A DNA stretch of 64,000 nucleotides from Pseudomonas cremoricolorata (GTDB taxonomy: Bacteria > Pseudomonadota > Gammaproteobacteria > Pseudomonadales > Pseudomonadaceae), in NCBI RefSeq assembly GCF_000759535.1, contig NZ_CP009455.1, forward strand, positions 1,922,001 through 1,986,000, read 5' to 3'. Positions 1-10,116 of the stretch are shown piece after piece. Position 1 is the first letter of the stretch; the number at the start of each line of letters is the position of its first letter. Made by a program: the position numbers and the translations under genes. The notes beneath the pieces are model-generated. The model had not been told where the DNA came from. It ran no database searches and worked only from the letters and a program-made list of their open reading frames with translations.

Positions 1-7
1 CCTTCGT

Positions 8-2761
8 TCACGACGCCCGTACGCCCTTGGCCGCCCAATGCTGGATCAGCTCACGCAGTTGCGACAGCTCGACCGGCTTGGCCATGTGCCCGTCCATGCC
101 CGCCTGACGCGCGCGCTCCTTGTGTTCACTGAGGATGTGTGCGGTGAGCGCGACCACTGGCGTGCGGGTGCGCTGCGTGGCTGCCTCCCATTCGCGCAGT
201 TGCTCGGTGGCGGAAAAGCCATCGAGCACCGGCATTTCACAGTCCATCAGCACCAGGTCGTAGCGCTGGGCCTTCATCGCTTGCAACGCTTCATCGCCAT
301 TGCTGGCGGTGTCAGGCTCCAAGTTGAGCTTGCCGAGCATGCCGCGGATCACCTTAGTCGAGATGCTGTTGTCTTCAGCCACCAGAATGCGGAAGTCGCT
401 GGGCAGTTCCAGCGCAGGCGGCGGCGTGCCGGGGGGTAGCGCTGCGGGGTTATCGCGACCGCGCTGGGCCAGCTCTTCGGCGAGGGTGGTCTTGAGGGTG
501 TAGCCGGCCACCGGCTTGGCCAGGATGCGCTTGATGCCGGCATTGCGCGCGATCACCTTGCTCGGTGCGTTGCTGATGCCGGTGAGCATCACCACCAGAA
601 TGTCGTGATTCAGGCTGGGGTCTTCCTTGATCTTGGTCGCCAGTTGCATGCCGGTCATGCCGGGCATGTTCTGGTCGAGCAGAACCACGTCGAAATAGTC
701 GCGCAGATGCGCCTTGGTGCGCAGCAGCGCCAGCGCTTCCTTGCCGGAGGGCACCGCACTGACATTCATGCCCCAGGCGGTGCACTGTTGCACCAGCACC
801 TTGCGGCAGGTGTCGTTGTCGTCCACCACCAGCACCCGCGCTTCGCGCAGCGGCCCGTCCAGGTCGGTGGCGGGTTGTTCCAGTCGCGCGGGGTCCAGCG
901 GCAGGGTGAGCCACAGGGTATTGCCCGGACCGCCCCCAGGCTTGATACCGAATTCGCCCTGCATCAAACCGACCAGTTGCTTGGCAATGATCAAACCCAG
1001 GTGGCCGCCCAGCTTGTTGCTGGAGAGGAAATGCCGGCTGTGCAACTCGGCCTGCAGCAGGCCTTCGCGTTCGGTATGGGGCATGGTCTCGCCGCTGTCC
1101 TGCACGCTGATGCGCAAACGCGGGCCTTCGCTGCGCGAATCCAGCGCGGTCATCAGCAGGATTTCGCCTTGAGCGGTGTTCTTCAGGGCGTTTTCCAACA
1201 GGCTCGACACCGCCTGGCGCAAGCGCGTCGGATCACCGCTGATGACCTGCGGCACCTGCGGATGGTTGAAGCAGATCAGCTCGATGTTCTGCTGCTCGGC
1301 CTTGGCCCGGACAATGCTCAGGCAGTCTTCGAGCAGGGCATTGAGGTCGAACTGCACATCGTCCAGCTCGATCTGCCGCGACTCGAGCTTGGAGATGTCG
1401 AGAATCTCGTTGATCAAGGTCAGCAGTTCGTTACCAGCACTGTGGATGGTCTGCACGTAGTCACGTTGCTTGACCGACAGCGGTGTGCCGAGCAGCAGCT
1501 CGGTCATGCCCAGCACGCCATTCATGGGTGTGCGGATCTCATGGCTGATCTTGGCCAGGAACTCGGCCTTGGCGTTGACCTCGGCATCACTGGCCGCCAG
1601 CGCCCGGCTGGCGCGGAAGCGTTCCTCGCTGATACCACGCAGGCGTCCACCCACCGCCAGGTTGAGCATCAGCCCGCTGAGCAGGGTCAGCCCCAGCAGA
1701 ATGAACAGCAGCCAGGGCGTTGGCGTACGGGTCAGGCCCAGCAGCGCAGGTAACAGCACCAGGCCGCCGATGCAGAACACCAGCATGGCCCAGGTGAACA
1801 GCCGTGCCGGGGCGTAGCCGCGATGCCAGTGGTAGATACCGGTGGCCAGCATGCTCAGGCTGCTGAGCGCGAGCAGGGCATAGGTGGTCAGGTTCAGCGG
1901 CAAGGTATCGACGAACAGCAGCACCAGGCCGCTGAGCCCGGTCAATACGATCTCGGCCTGCAGCAGCCGCACCAGGCGCGGCGCCGCGCAGGGCGCGAAG
2001 TAATGCTGGGTGAAATACAGGCCTGCCATCCCGGCGAGTACCAGGGTCAGGTAGGCGGCCGGGGTCTGCGCGCTGTGCCAGGTGTTCCACCACGGCCCGC
2101 TGAGGTTGAGCAGAATCAGCGCGCTGAGCAGCATCAGCCCGTGATACAGCGCCAGGGTGAGCGCCGAGCTCGACCGGGCATTGGCGAAGCGCACCAGGTT
2201 GTCGAGGATCAGCATCAGCATGCCGCCGAACAGCACGCCGAACAGCAATGGCTGGAACTGCTCGGCAGCGGCGACGGCCGCAGGCTCCAGGCTGATGGCC
2301 GGACGCAGTTGGTGTTCCGAGACCAGGCGCAGGTAGACGTCGACCGGTTGGGCACTGTTGGGCAGTGGCAGTACGTGGTCGCTGCCGCGCAGCGTGGGGC
2401 TGCTGTCTTCGCTGTGCAGGCCGTGGTGCAACTGACGCAGTAGCCTGCCGTTTTCCAGCGCGTAGAGGTCCAGGCGAGAGAGATCGGGGGCGAAGATGCG
2501 TACCAGTTGCTCCTGCTCGCCCGGTTCGAGCCGGTAGTGCAACCACAGCGCCTGCTCGGGCAGCGCCGCATCGAGCTGGTCGAGCTGCACCGGGGCGAAC
2601 TGGTTGCGATAACGCTCGGAGCGAACATCGCTCAGTTGCAGGTTGGCCTGTTCATCGAGCAACAAAGACCAACCTGCGCCATCGTCGGCGTTGGCCGGCG
2701 ACAGGCAGAGCAGGGTCAGCAGGCTGACGAACAGGGCAATGGCAATCCGAAGCCGACGCAA
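8..2761 (-). CDS. retS: RetS-type hybrid sensor kinase (7TMR-DISM, HisKA, HATPase, two receiver domains)
   Basis: Inner-membrane hybrid kinase. In P. aeruginosa RetS restrains the GacS/GacA-Rsm pathway and so favours acute over biofilm lifestyle. A signal peptide is followed by a periplasmic DISM sensor domain and about seven membrane helices. Next come HisKA with phospho-accepting H407, an HATPase region with an N-box, and two receivers with D696 and D840. The best start is a TTG at 2761 with GGAAGG nine bases upstream, which puts the signal peptide at the N terminus; an ATG at 2923 would add 54 non-membrane residues. This gives 917 residues, close to the roughly 940 of P. aeruginosa RetS. 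Its place directly downstream of purD matches P. aeruginosa and supports the name. Confidence 0.92.
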   Translation of the reverse strand: MRRLRIAIALFVSLLTLLCLSPANADDGAGWSLLLDEQANLQLSDVRSERYRNQFAPVQLDQLDAALPEQALWLHYRLEPGEQEQLVRIFAPDLSRLDLYALENGRLLRQLHHGLHSEDSSPTLRGSDHVLPLPNSAQPVDVYLRLVSEHQLRPAISLEPAAVAAAEQFQPLLFGVLFGGMLMLILDNLVRFANARSSSALTLALYHGLMLLSALILLNLSGPWWNTWHSAQTPAAYLTLVLAGMAGLYFTQHYFAPCAAPRLVRLLQAEIVLTGLSGLVLLFVDTLPLNLTTYALLALSSLSMLATGIYHWHRGYAPARLFTWAMLVFCIGGLVLLPALLGLTRTPTPWLLFILLGLTLLSGLMLNLAVGGRLRGISEERFRASRALAASDAEVNAKAEFLAKISHEIRTPMNGVLGMTELLLGTPLSVKQRDYVQTIHSAGNELLTLINEILDISKLESRQIELDDVQFDLNALLEDCLSIVRAKAEQQNIELICFNHPQVPQVISGDPTRLRQAVSSLLENALKNTAQGEILLMTALDSRSEGPRLRISVQDSGETMPHTEREGLLQAELHSRHFLSSNKLGGHLGLIIAKQLVGLMQGEFGIKPGGGPGNTLWLTLPLDPARLEQPATDLDGPLREARVLVVDDNDTCRKVLVQQCTAWGMNVSAVPSGKEALALLRTKAHLRDYFDVVLLDQNMPGMTGMQLATKIKEDPSLNHDILVVMLTGISNAPSKVIARNAGIKRILAKPVAGYTLKTTLAEELAQRGRDNPAALPPGTPPPALELPSDFRILVAEDNSISTKVIRGMLGKLNLEPDTASNGDEALQAMKAQRYDLVLMDCEMPVLDGFSATEQLREWEAATQRTRTPVVALTAHILSEHKERARQAGMDGHMAKPVELSQLRELIQHWAAKGVRAS

Positions 2762-2891
2762 GACGAAATCCCTTCCTAGCTCAAATGCCGGACGACCACT
2801 CGAAGTGGCGCCGGCGACCCATCCCAAGGGCCGCCACGGGGCCCGGTCGGCACGCCGTGCGAGCCAAGGCTGCAGGGCGCTGCGAAGGTGC

Positions 2892-4187
2892 TCAGTCGTG
2901 GTGCTCGCCACGTTCGCGGGCAATGGCGCGGTAACCGATGTCGGTACGGTAGAAGCTTTCTGCCCAGCTCACCAGCCCGGCCAGACGATAGGCATGGGCC
3001 TGGGCGTCGGCAACCGTCTGGCCCAGGGCTGTGGCGCAGAGCACGCGACCACCGTTGGCGACCACCTGACCGTCCTGCAGCGCAGTGCCGGCGTGGAACA
3101 CTTTGCCGTCAAGCTTGGCTGCCGCTTCGAGGCCTTCGATCACCTGGCCCTTGCCGTAGTCGCCTGGGTAACCCCCAGCAGCCAGGACCACGCCCAGGCT
3201 CGGCTGGGGATTCCACTGCGCCTCGACCTTGTCCAGCGCCTTGGCGAATGCAGCTTCCATCAGCAGCACCAGGCTCGACTCCAGACGCAGCATGATCGGC
3301 TGGGTTTCCGGGTCGCCGAAGCGGCAGTTGAACTCGATGACCTTGGGGTTACCCGCCTTGTCGATCATCAGCCCGGCATAGAGGAAGCCGGTGTAGACGT
3401 TGCCTTCTTCGGCCATGCCACGCACGGTGGGCCAGATGACCTGGTCCATGACGCGCTGATGGACCTCGGCAGTGACCACCGGCGCGGGGGAATAGGCACC
3501 CATGCCGCCGGTGTTCGGACCGGTATCCTGGTTGCCGACGCGCTTGTGGTCCTGGCTGGTGGCCATGGGCAGCACGTTATGGCCATCGACCATGACGATG
3601 AAACTGGCTTCCTCGCCGTCGAGGAACTCCTCGATCACCACCCGCGAACCGGCGTCACCGAAGGCATTGCCGGCGAGCATGTCACGCACGGCGTCTTCGG
3701 CTTCCTGCAAGGTCATGGCGACGATCACGCCTTTGCCTGCGGCCAGGCCATCGGCCTTGATCACGATCGGTGCGCCTTTCTCACGCAGGTAGGCCAGCGC
3801 CGGCTCGATCTCGGTGAAGTTCTGGTATTCGGCGGTGGGAATCTGGTGCCGTGCCAGGAAGTCCTTGGCGAAGGCTTTCGAGCCTTCCAGCTGGGCTGCC
3901 GCCTGGGTCGGGCCGAAGCAGTCGAGGTTACGGCGACGGAACAGATCGACCACGCCCGCCACCAGCGGTGCTTCCGGGCCAACGATGGTCATCTGCACGT
4001 TGCCTTCGGCGAAGTCGGCGAGTCGCTCGATATCGGTCACGCCGATGGCGACGTTCTCGCACTTGGCCTCGATGGCAGTACCGGCGTTACCCGGCGCAAC
4101 GAAGACCTTCTCGACCCGCGGGTCCTGCGCGACTTTCCAGGCCAGCGCGTGCTCACGACCGCCGCTGCCAATGATCAAAACTTTCAT
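2892..4187 (-). CDS. purD: Phosphoribosylamine--glycine ligase (GAR synthetase)
   Basis: Cytosolic ATP-grasp enzyme that joins glycine to 5-phosphoribosylamine, the second step of de novo purine synthesis. The N terminus has the typical MKVLIIGSGGREHAL nucleotide-fold motif, and the ATP-grasp core includes IKADGLAAGKGV, the NTGGMGAYSP motif and the metal-binding EFNCRFGDPE. At 431 residues it is full length. The start is the ATG at 4187, with GAGG seven bases upstream; the longer open frame has no support. It follows purH after a gap of about 180 bases that holds a long palindrome, and is followed by retS. Confidence 0.97.
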   Translation of the reverse strand: MKVLIIGSGGREHALAWKVAQDPRVEKVFVAPGNAGTAIEAKCENVAIGVTDIERLADFAEGNVQMTIVGPEAPLVAGVVDLFRRRNLDCFGPTQAAAQLEGSKAFAKDFLARHQIPTAEYQNFTEIEPALAYLREKGAPIVIKADGLAAGKGVIVAMTLQEAEDAVRDMLAGNAFGDAGSRVVIEEFLDGEEASFIVMVDGHNVLPMATSQDHKRVGNQDTGPNTGGMGAYSPAPVVTAEVHQRVMDQVIWPTVRGMAEEGNVYTGFLYAGLMIDKAGNPKVIEFNCRFGDPETQPIMLRLESSLVLLMEAAFAKALDKVEAQWNPQPSLGVVLAAGGYPGDYGKGQVIEGLEAAAKLDGKVFHAGTALQDGQVVANGGRVLCATALGQTVADAQAHAYRLAGLVSWAESFYRTDIGYRAIARERGEHHD

Positions 4188-4247
4188 GTCAAAACCTCGA
4201 ATACTGTCGGGCGTGAGGACCAGCCTCACACTGTACGAGGTCGCAAT

Positions 4248-4348
4248 GAAGCAGGTAGATGCAAGGCGGGGCCGTTTTCGCTGAGCGCAGTTGCCTCTTG
4301 GCAATGAGCATCGGCGGAAATGGCCCCAACGCAGCAGATGCCTGCTTC
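4248..4348. repeat. Long imperfect palindrome between purH and purD
   Basis: The outer arms are GAAGCAGG (4248-4255) and CCTGCTTC (4341-4348). The middle arms are GGGGCCGTTTTCGC (4267-4280) and a near complement around 4314-4328. The tip is a perfect TTGCC-TCTT-GGCAA hairpin at 4291-4304. About three quarters of the ~48 positions per arm can pair. It lies in the untranslated spacer of the purH-purD transcript and has no U-tract, so it is not a standard terminator. It could be an RNA processing or stabilising stem, or a decayed mobile repeat. Confidence 0.7.
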
Positions 4349-4369
4349 AGTGCGGCCGATTGCAATACA

Positions 4370-5977
4370 TCAATGGCGGAAGTGGCGCATACCGGTGAAC
4401 ACCATCGCGATTCCGGCCTCGTCGGCCGCCGCGATGACTTCTGCATCACGCATCGAGCCACCCGGCTGAATCACTGCGCTGATACCGGCCTTGGCCGCAT
4501 TGTCGATGCCGTCGCGGAACGGGAAGAAGGCGTCGGAGGCCATCACCGCGCCCTGCACCTGCAGGCCGGCATGCTCGGCCTTGATGGCGGCGATGCGCGC
4601 GGAGTTGACCCGGCTCATCTGCCCGGCACCGACGCCGACGGTCTGGCGGTTCTTGGCGTAGACGATGGCGTTGGACTTGACGAACTTGGCCACTTTCCAG
4701 GCGAACACCAGGTCATGGATTTCCTGCTCGCTCGGTGCACGCTGGGTGACGATCTTCAGATCATCGGCGCCGATCATGCCGATATCGCGGCTCTGCACCA
4801 GCAGGCCACCGTTGACCCGCTTGAAGTCCCAGCCGCCAGCGCGCTCGGCCGGCCACTGGCCGCATTCGAGCAGGCGTACGTTCTGCTTGGCCGCAACCAC
4901 TTCGCGGGCCGCCTGGGAAATCGACGGGGCGATGATCACCTCGACGAACTGACGCTCGACGATGGCCTTGGCGGTTTCGCCGTCCAGTTCACGGTTGAAG
5001 GCGATGATGCCGCCGAACGCCGACTCGCTGTCGGTGGCGTAGGCCAGGTCGTAGGCCTTGCGGATGCCGCCGTCTTCTTCCGGCACCACCGCCACGCCGC
5101 ACGGGTTGGCGTGCTTGACGATGACGCAGGCCGGCTTGACGAAGCTCTTCACGCATTCCAGGGCCGCGTCGGTGTCGGCCACGTTGTTGAATGACAGCTC
5201 CTTGCCCTGCAGCTGGGTGGCGGTGGAGATGCTCGCCTCACCCTTGTTCGCTTCGACGTAGAACGCCGCGCTCTGGTGCGGGTTCTCGCCGTAGCGCATT
5301 TCCTGCGCCTTGACGAACTGGGTGTTGAAGGTGCGCGGGAACTGGCTGCGATCTTCGGTGCCGAGGGTGTCGCGCGCCTGATCGATGGTGCCCATGTAGT
5401 TGGCGATCATGCCGTCGTAGGCGGCAGTGTGTTCGAACGCCTTGAGCATCAGGTCGAAGCGCTGGGCATAGGTCAGACCGCCGGCCTTGAGGCTTTGCAC
5501 GATGCCCTGGTAGTCGCTGGCGTTGACCACGATGGCAACGTCCTTGTGGTTCTTGGCGGCCGAACGGACCATGGTCGGGCCGCCGATGTCGATGTTCTCG
5601 ATGGCGGTCGGCAGGTCACAGCCAGGCTTGGCGATGGTCGCTTCGAAGGGGTACAGGTTGACTGCCACCAGGTCGATGGGCTGGATGCCGTGCTCGGCCA
5701 TAATGGCGTCGTCGGTGCCGCGACGGCCGAGGATGCCACCGTGGATTTTCGGGTGCAGGGTCTTGACCCGGCCGTCCATCATTTCGGCGAAGCCGGTGTA
5801 ATCGGCCACTTCCACCGCGTTGACGCCGTTGTCCTTGAGCAGCTTGTAGGTGCCGCCGGTGGACAGGATCTCGACCCCGAGCTGCTGCAGCTCACGGGCG
5901 AATTCGAGGATCCCGGTCTTGTCGGAGACACTGATCAGGGCGCGGCGAATCGGCAGGCGGGTAGTCTGGTCGGTCAT
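4370..5977 (-). CDS. purH: Bifunctional AICAR transformylase / IMP cyclohydrolase
   Basis: Catalyses the last two steps of de novo IMP synthesis: formylation of AICAR by 10-formyl-THF, then ring closure. The N-terminal cyclohydrolase (MGS-like) domain contains [12 protein letters not shown] and STGGTYKLL. The transformylase domain contains the KHANPCGVA segment with the catalytic Lys-His pair. The length of 535 residues is typical. The start is taken at MTDQTT (5977), as in other Pseudomonas, rather than an ATG four codons upstream. It lies between fis and purD on the same strand, behind a clear terminator at 6007-6039, so it probably has its own promoter or depends on read-through. Confidence 0.97.
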   Translation of the reverse strand: MTDQTTRLPIRRALISVSDKTGILEFARELQQLGVEILSTGGTYKLLKDNGVNAVEVADYTGFAEMMDGRVKTLHPKIHGGILGRRGTDDAIMAEHGIQPIDLVAVNLYPFEATIAKPGCDLPTAIENIDIGGPTMVRSAAKNHKDVAIVVNASDYQGIVQSLKAGGLTYAQRFDLMLKAFEHTAAYDGMIANYMGTIDQARDTLGTEDRSQFPRTFNTQFVKAQEMRYGENPHQSAAFYVEANKGEASISTATQLQGKELSFNNVADTDAALECVKSFVKPACVIVKHANPCGVAVVPEEDGGIRKAYDLAYATDSESAFGGIIAFNRELDGETAKAIVERQFVEVIIAPSISQAAREVVAAKQNVRLLECGQWPAERAGGWDFKRVNGGLLVQSRDIGMIGADDLKIVTQRAPSEQEIHDLVFAWKVAKFVKSNAIVYAKNRQTVGVGAGQMSRVNSARIAAIKAEHAGLQVQGAVMASDAFFPFRDGIDNAAKAGISAVIQPGGSMRDAEVIAAADEAGIAMVFTGMRHFRH

Positions 5978-6006
5978 TTCGGATTCCATAACGCGGTGGA
6001 GTCAGC

Positions 6007-6039
6007 AAAAAAGGCGTCTCCGTTCGGGAGTCGCCTTTT
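6007..6039 (-). terminator. Rho-independent terminator after fis
   Basis: Read on the minus strand, an AAAAGGCGACTCCCG arm pairs with CGGAGACGCCTTTT across a short AA loop region and runs into a run of six T. It sits 18 bases after the fis stop codon and before purH, so it should end most dusB-fis transcripts. Confidence 0.85.
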
Positions 6040-6056
6040 CTGGTTGGGGTTCTGGC

Positions 6057-6377
6057 TTAGAGCAGATCGTATTGCTTGAGCTTCTTGCGCAGGGTGCCGC
6101 GGTTGAGCCCGAGCATCTCGCTGGCTTTGGTCTGGTTGCCCTTGACGTGGTTCATCACGCTTTCCAGCAGCGGAGCCTCGACTTCGGAGAGCACCAGGTT
6201 GTACACATCCGTGACGGTTGCGCCTTCGAGGTGGGCGAAGTAGTTGTGCAGCGCCTTCTCGACGCTGTCGCGCAGGGTCTGACCCTCTTCGCTCGGCGTG
6301 TTGAGGTGCTGTTTGAGGTTGGCGTTGTCGCTCACGGGCGTTGTTCCACTCACTAATGTCTCGGTCATCATGGTCAT
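6057..6377 (-). CDS. fis: DNA-binding protein Fis
   Basis: Nucleoid-associated protein that bends DNA and modulates rRNA, recombination and many promoters. The 106 residues end in the canonical helix-turn-helix ([23 protein letters not shown]). The N-terminal beta-hairpin arm is present but divergent from enterics, as usual in Pseudomonas. Its ATG overlaps the dusB stop (ATGA at 6374-6377), giving the classic dusB-fis operon with translational coupling. A terminator follows directly. Confidence 0.97.
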   Translation of the reverse strand: MTMMTETLVSGTTPVSDNANLKQHLNTPSEEGQTLRDSVEKALHNYFAHLEGATVTDVYNLVLSEVEAPLLESVMNHVKGNQTKASEMLGLNRGTLRKKLKQYDLL

Positions 6378-7387
6378 GCGGCCACCCCTTGTTCGTCCTC
6401 TGTGCCAAGGCTCTGTCGACGCTCCTGGAAGTACGCGGCAACGTCATCGTGCTGTGCCTGCGGGTCTTGCAGTGCGTTGAACCGGGCGCGAAATTCCTTG
6501 CCGCCGGGTCGGGTCGCCAGGTACCAGCCCACATGCTTGCGGGCTATGCGTACGCCCATCACCTCGCCATAGAACGCATGCAGCGCGCCCAGGTGCTCCA
6601 GCAGGATGCCTTGTACTTCATCCAGGCTCGGCGCGGGCAGATGCTCGCCGGTGTGCAGGAAGTGCTCGATCTCACGGAAGATCCAGGGCCGGCCTTGCGC
6701 CGCACGGCCGATCAGCAGGCCATCGACACCGGTGGCCTGCAGTACGGCGCGGGCTTTTTCGGGCGAGGTGATGTCGCCATTGGCGAACACCGGAATCGAC
6801 ACCGCCTGACGGATGGCCGCGATGGTGTCGTACTCGGCGTCGCCGGTGTACAGGTCGGCCCGGGTCCGGCCATGCACGGCCAGGGCCTGAATACCGGCTT
6901 GTTCCGCGATCTTCGCCACGGTTACGCCGTTCTTGTTCGCCCGGTCCCAGCCGGTGCGAATCTTCAGGGTCACAGGGACGTCCACCGCGCCGACGACGGC
7001 ATGGAGGATGTCCTGGACCAGGCTTTCATCTCTCAATAAAGCAGAGCCTGCGGCTTTGTTGCAGACTTTTTTCGCCGGGCAGCCCATGTTGATATCGATG
7101 ATCTGCGCGCCAGCTTCGACATTGGCCCGGGCCGCAGCCGCCAGCATCTGCGCATCGCCCCCGGCGATCTGCACCGAGCGTGGCCCGGGATCACCTTTGT
7201 GGATGCGGCGCAGACGTGACTTGCGGCTGTTCCACAGGCTCATGTCGCTGGTGACCATCTCCGACACCACCATGCCCGCGCCCAGGCGCTGGCAAAGCGT
7301 ACGGAAAGGCTGGTCGGTGACCCCGGCCATGGGCGCTAGGATCAGGTTGTTCTTCAGTGTGTAAGGGCCGATGCGTACCGCCGACAT
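6374..7387 (-). CDS. dusB: tRNA-dihydrouridine synthase B
   Basis: FMN-dependent enzyme that reduces specific uridines of tRNA to dihydrouridine. The TIM barrel shows [12 protein letters not shown] at the N terminus, the MGCPAKKVC motif with the catalytic cysteine, KIRTGWD, HGRTR and the flavin phosphate-binding NGDI and [10 protein letters not shown] segments. The start is the ATG at 7387, with AGGGAA upstream, giving 337 residues; the open frame extends further but that part is repeat-derived. It is the promoter-proximal gene of the dusB-fis operon. Confidence 0.96.
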   Translation of the reverse strand: MSAVRIGPYTLKNNLILAPMAGVTDQPFRTLCQRLGAGMVVSEMVTSDMSLWNSRKSRLRRIHKGDPGPRSVQIAGGDAQMLAAAARANVEAGAQIIDINMGCPAKKVCNKAAGSALLRDESLVQDILHAVVGAVDVPVTLKIRTGWDRANKNGVTVAKIAEQAGIQALAVHGRTRADLYTGDAEYDTIAAIRQAVSIPVFANGDITSPEKARAVLQATGVDGLLIGRAAQGRPWIFREIEHFLHTGEHLPAPSLDEVQGILLEHLGALHAFYGEVMGVRIARKHVGWYLATRPGGKEFRARFNALQDPQAQHDDVAAYFQERRQSLGTEDEQGVAA

Positions 7388-7490
7388 AGGTGTTCCCTGT
7401 TGTGGGGCCGAATCATTGGAGTTCGAAAAAGGGTGGGCATGATACCCGCTCTCGATGACTGGATAAAGATGGAGTTGGATAAAATGTGAG

Positions 7491-7628
7491 CAGTTGGCGG
7501 TAGCCAACTGCCAGCGGCAAGCTTGAAGCTTCAAGCGACAAGCGGCTTTGCATTCCGGCGAATGGCGGCTACCGGTGCTGCCAGCTGCAAAAGGCAGAAA
7601 AAACGCCGCTTTGCTTTCTCTTGCAGCT
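7491..7628. repeat. Palindromic intergenic element upstream of dusB
   Basis: Three perfect inverted repeats lie side by side: CAGTTGGC-GGTA-GCCAACTG (7491-7510), the 16-base palindrome GCTTGAAGCTTCAAGC (7521-7536), and AGCTGCAA...TTGCAGCT (7583-7590 with 7621-7628). The GCTTGAAGCTTCAAGC / TTGCAGCT word type occurs in dispersed extragenic palindromes of Pseudomonas. It fills the 246-base space between the stop of the DUF3426 gene and the dusB start, so it may also act as a terminator for the former. Confidence 0.7.
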
Positions 7629-7633
7629 CTCAG

Positions 7634-9022
7634 CTACTCGGCGCGGAAGCTGAGGCTGTAGTTCACCGCCTTGGGCCCCGGATCGAGGATATCCAGGGCG
7701 ATATGGATCGGGGTCTGGCTGGGCATGTCGCCGCGCCCGGCCAATTCGCCCGAAAGGTATTCGCTGGGCTTGAAGCGGCGGCTGGCGATGAGCTGCCCGT
7801 TGAGGTCGGCGAAGCGCAGTTCCAGTTGCGGGAACGGCTGGCTGAACGGCGCGCGGTTGTAGATGATCGCATCGACGATCAGCGCGCCCTTGAAGTCCGG
7901 ATGGCTGCGCACCACCAGGTTGCTGCTCTTGATGCGTTGAACGTCGATGCGGGTCGGCACGCTGCAGCCGAGCAACGGGCAGACCTGCTGGAACAGTGGT
8001 CGGTAGCGGTCCTGGCGGGCCAGCTCATCGAAGTGATAGCTCACGTACTGCACACCCAGACCGGCGAGGGCCAGCAGGCACAGCAGTCCCCACAGCAGGC
8101 GCCGACCCCAGCGCGCTGGCTCGGGTTGCCAGTCCAGTTGCAACGGATCGTCGACCACATCGATCAGCGGTTCTCTGTAGGCCCCACGGCCCGGGCGTGC
8201 CGAGACGCTGGGCTCGACACGCTCGTCGTCGCTGTCATGGTCGTGCAGGGGCTGAGCATCGTCGTCATCGTGGGCCGACAAGCGGTCGCGGGCAGGGGTG
8301 TCGTCCAGTGCGCTGAGTCCGGCGGTGGCCTGAGCGGCCTCTTCGTGCTCCAGGCGGCCCAGGCGCGGCTCGTGCTGTTCGTTCAGCGGCGCCAGGGCCA
8401 GGGGCTGGTAGGCGTCGTTCGCGTTCAGGCCCAAGCTGGGCTCGGTGCGCGTTTGAGGATCGTCAGCGATCTCCAGCGCGTCGTCTTCATGCAAAGTCGG
8501 CACGGGTGCGAAGGGCACTTGCGGCTCTTCGTGGGGCGCCTCGGTAGCGGTGCCGAACGGTTCGTGCGCGTGGTCGTCGAGGCTGTGGTCGTCACGCCGT
8601 GCCTGCAACGGCGCCGTGTCATGCGAGGCTTCGTCAGCGCGGGGCGTGTGCCGGCGTTCAAGGCTGGCCAGGGCCTGATCGAGGTCGAGGGCATCCAGCG
8701 CCAGGGTGGTGGCTTCCCAGTCGGCCTGGGTCGGCCGGGCCGCCGCGACCGGCAGCGGCGGGACGCTGACCGGGCTCGGCGCGCTGGCGCTGGGGTCAGC
8801 GACCGTGGCCTGTTCAGCGGCTCCAGCGGCGGGCGCCAACGGCGCCGCCAGGCTCGGGTCGAGCGTCGCCGCCTGGCTCTGTTCGAGCAACTGCCGAGCC
8901 GCGTTGAACACATGCATGCAATGGCCGCAACGGACCACGCCGCGGGCCACGCTCAACTGCTGGTGGGTGACCTTGAAGCGCGTCTGGCACTGCGGGCACT
9001 GGGTGACGAAACTGTCGGTCAT
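7634..9022 (-). CDS. Zinc-ribbon, DUF3426 membrane protein
   Basis: Function unknown; 462 residues in three parts. The N-terminal zinc ribbon of the MJ0042 type has two CxxC pairs (CPQC near residue 9 and CGHC near residue 32). A long low-complexity linker rich in Ala, Asp, Glu and Pro runs from about 50 to 300. A single transmembrane helix near 305-328 is followed by a C-terminal DUF3426 domain, presumably periplasmic. Its place between prmA and dusB-fis is conserved in Pseudomonas. The prmA stop lies 21 bases upstream of its ATG, so the two are probably cotranscribed. Confidence 0.85.
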   Translation of the reverse strand: MTDSFVTQCPQCQTRFKVTHQQLSVARGVVRCGHCMHVFNAARQLLEQSQAATLDPSLAAPLAPAAGAAEQATVADPSASAPSPVSVPPLPVAAARPTQADWEATTLALDALDLDQALASLERRHTPRADEASHDTAPLQARRDDHSLDDHAHEPFGTATEAPHEEPQVPFAPVPTLHEDDALEIADDPQTRTEPSLGLNANDAYQPLALAPLNEQHEPRLGRLEHEEAAQATAGLSALDDTPARDRLSAHDDDDAQPLHDHDSDDERVEPSVSARPGRGAYREPLIDVVDDPLQLDWQPEPARWGRRLLWGLLCLLALAGLGVQYVSYHFDELARQDRYRPLFQQVCPLLGCSVPTRIDVQRIKSSNLVVRSHPDFKGALIVDAIIYNRAPFSQPFPQLELRFADLNGQLIASRRFKPSEYLSGELAGRGDMPSQTPIHIALDILDPGPKAVNYSLSFRAE

Positions 9023-9043
9023 GCGGCGATCCGGGGGAGGGAG

Positions 9044-9937
9044 TTAGACGGAAGTGGCGACGCGCCGGCGGCCACTGATGCGCACCCAGCCATCGCGCTC
9101 GACGATCGGGTCGAGGTCGAAAGCCTCGGCGTAGGCAGCGGCGACTTCCTCGCCCTGTTCGGCGAGGATGCCCGACAGCGCCAGCAGGCCACCCTCGCGT
9201 ACCAGCGTTGCCAGCTGGGGCGCCAGCGACACCAGCGGCCCGGCCAGAATGTTGGCGACCAGCACGTCAGCCTGCATGGCCGGCATCTGCTCGGGCAGGT
9301 ACAGCGCCAGGCGTTGCTCGGCAATGCCATTGCGTCCGGCGTTGTCGCGCGAAGCCTCGAGTGCTTGCACATCGATGTCGGTACCGACCGCCTCACGGGC
9401 GCCGAGCAGCAGGGCGGCGATGGCGAGGATGCCCGAGCCGCAGCCAAAGTCCAGCACCTGCACGCCTTCCAGCGCCTGGCCGTCGAGCCACTCCAGGCAC
9501 AGGGCGGTGGTCGGGTGGGTGCCGGTGCCGAACGCCAGGCCCGGATCGAGCAGCAGGTTGACCGCATCGGCCTGCGGCGCTTCATGCCAGCTCGGCACGA
9601 TCCACAGACGCTGGCCAAAGCGCATGGGCTGGAAGCCGTCCATCCAGCTGCGCTCCCAGTCCTGGTCTTCGATGACTTCGGCCTGGTGTTCGGGCAGCTC
9701 GGCGCCGGTCAGCAGTTGCAGATGCGCGAACACTGCCTGCGGTTCGGCTTCGGCCTCGAACAGCGCCAGCAGATGGGTGTTGGACCACAGCGGCGTGGTG
9801 TTGAGGTCTGGTTCGAAGATCGGCTGGTCTTCGGCATCCATGAAGGTCACGGACACGGCACCGACTTCCAGCAGCGCATCTTCGTAGGTTTCGGCTTGTT
9901 CCGGGCTGATGGCCAGACGTACTTGCAGCCAGGGCAT
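9044..9937 (-). CDS. prmA: Ribosomal protein L11 methyltransferase
   Basis: SAM-dependent methyltransferase that trimethylates ribosomal protein L11. The N-terminal L11-recognition domain starts [11 protein letters not shown]. The catalytic domain contains FGTGTHPTT, the SAM-binding [13 protein letters not shown] and the VANILAGPL motif that corresponds to the N-[IL]-L-x-x-P signature. The start is the ATG at 9937, giving 297 residues. The alternative upstream frame runs into the promoter region shared with the divergent toxin-like gene. Confidence 0.96.
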   Translation of the reverse strand: MPWLQVRLAISPEQAETYEDALLEVGAVSVTFMDAEDQPIFEPDLNTTPLWSNTHLLALFEAEAEPQAVFAHLQLLTGAELPEHQAEVIEDQDWERSWMDGFQPMRFGQRLWIVPSWHEAPQADAVNLLLDPGLAFGTGTHPTTALCLEWLDGQALEGVQVLDFGCGSGILAIAALLLGAREAVGTDIDVQALEASRDNAGRNGIAEQRLALYLPEQMPAMQADVLVANILAGPLVSLAPQLATLVREGGLLALSGILAEQGEEVAAAYAEAFDLDPIVERDGWVRISGRRRVATSV

Positions 9938-10116
9938 GGCGGGCACCTTAGAGAAATCGACGGGACAGCCGCAAGGGCTGTGCAAAGCGCGCAGTCTACG
10001 CCAGGCCGAAGGGAAAGGGGAGGGCGTGGGGCAATGCCGCCCAGCAATACATAGCCCCTCCCGGGCAGGTGAAAGACGCAGCGTGGCGGTTCTGTCCACT
10101 ACCCGGAGCATCACCT

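Noticed and set aside
10069..10116. An earlier GTG start for the toxin-like gene
   Set aside because: No ribosome site in front of it; the GTG at 10117 has GGAG at the right distance.
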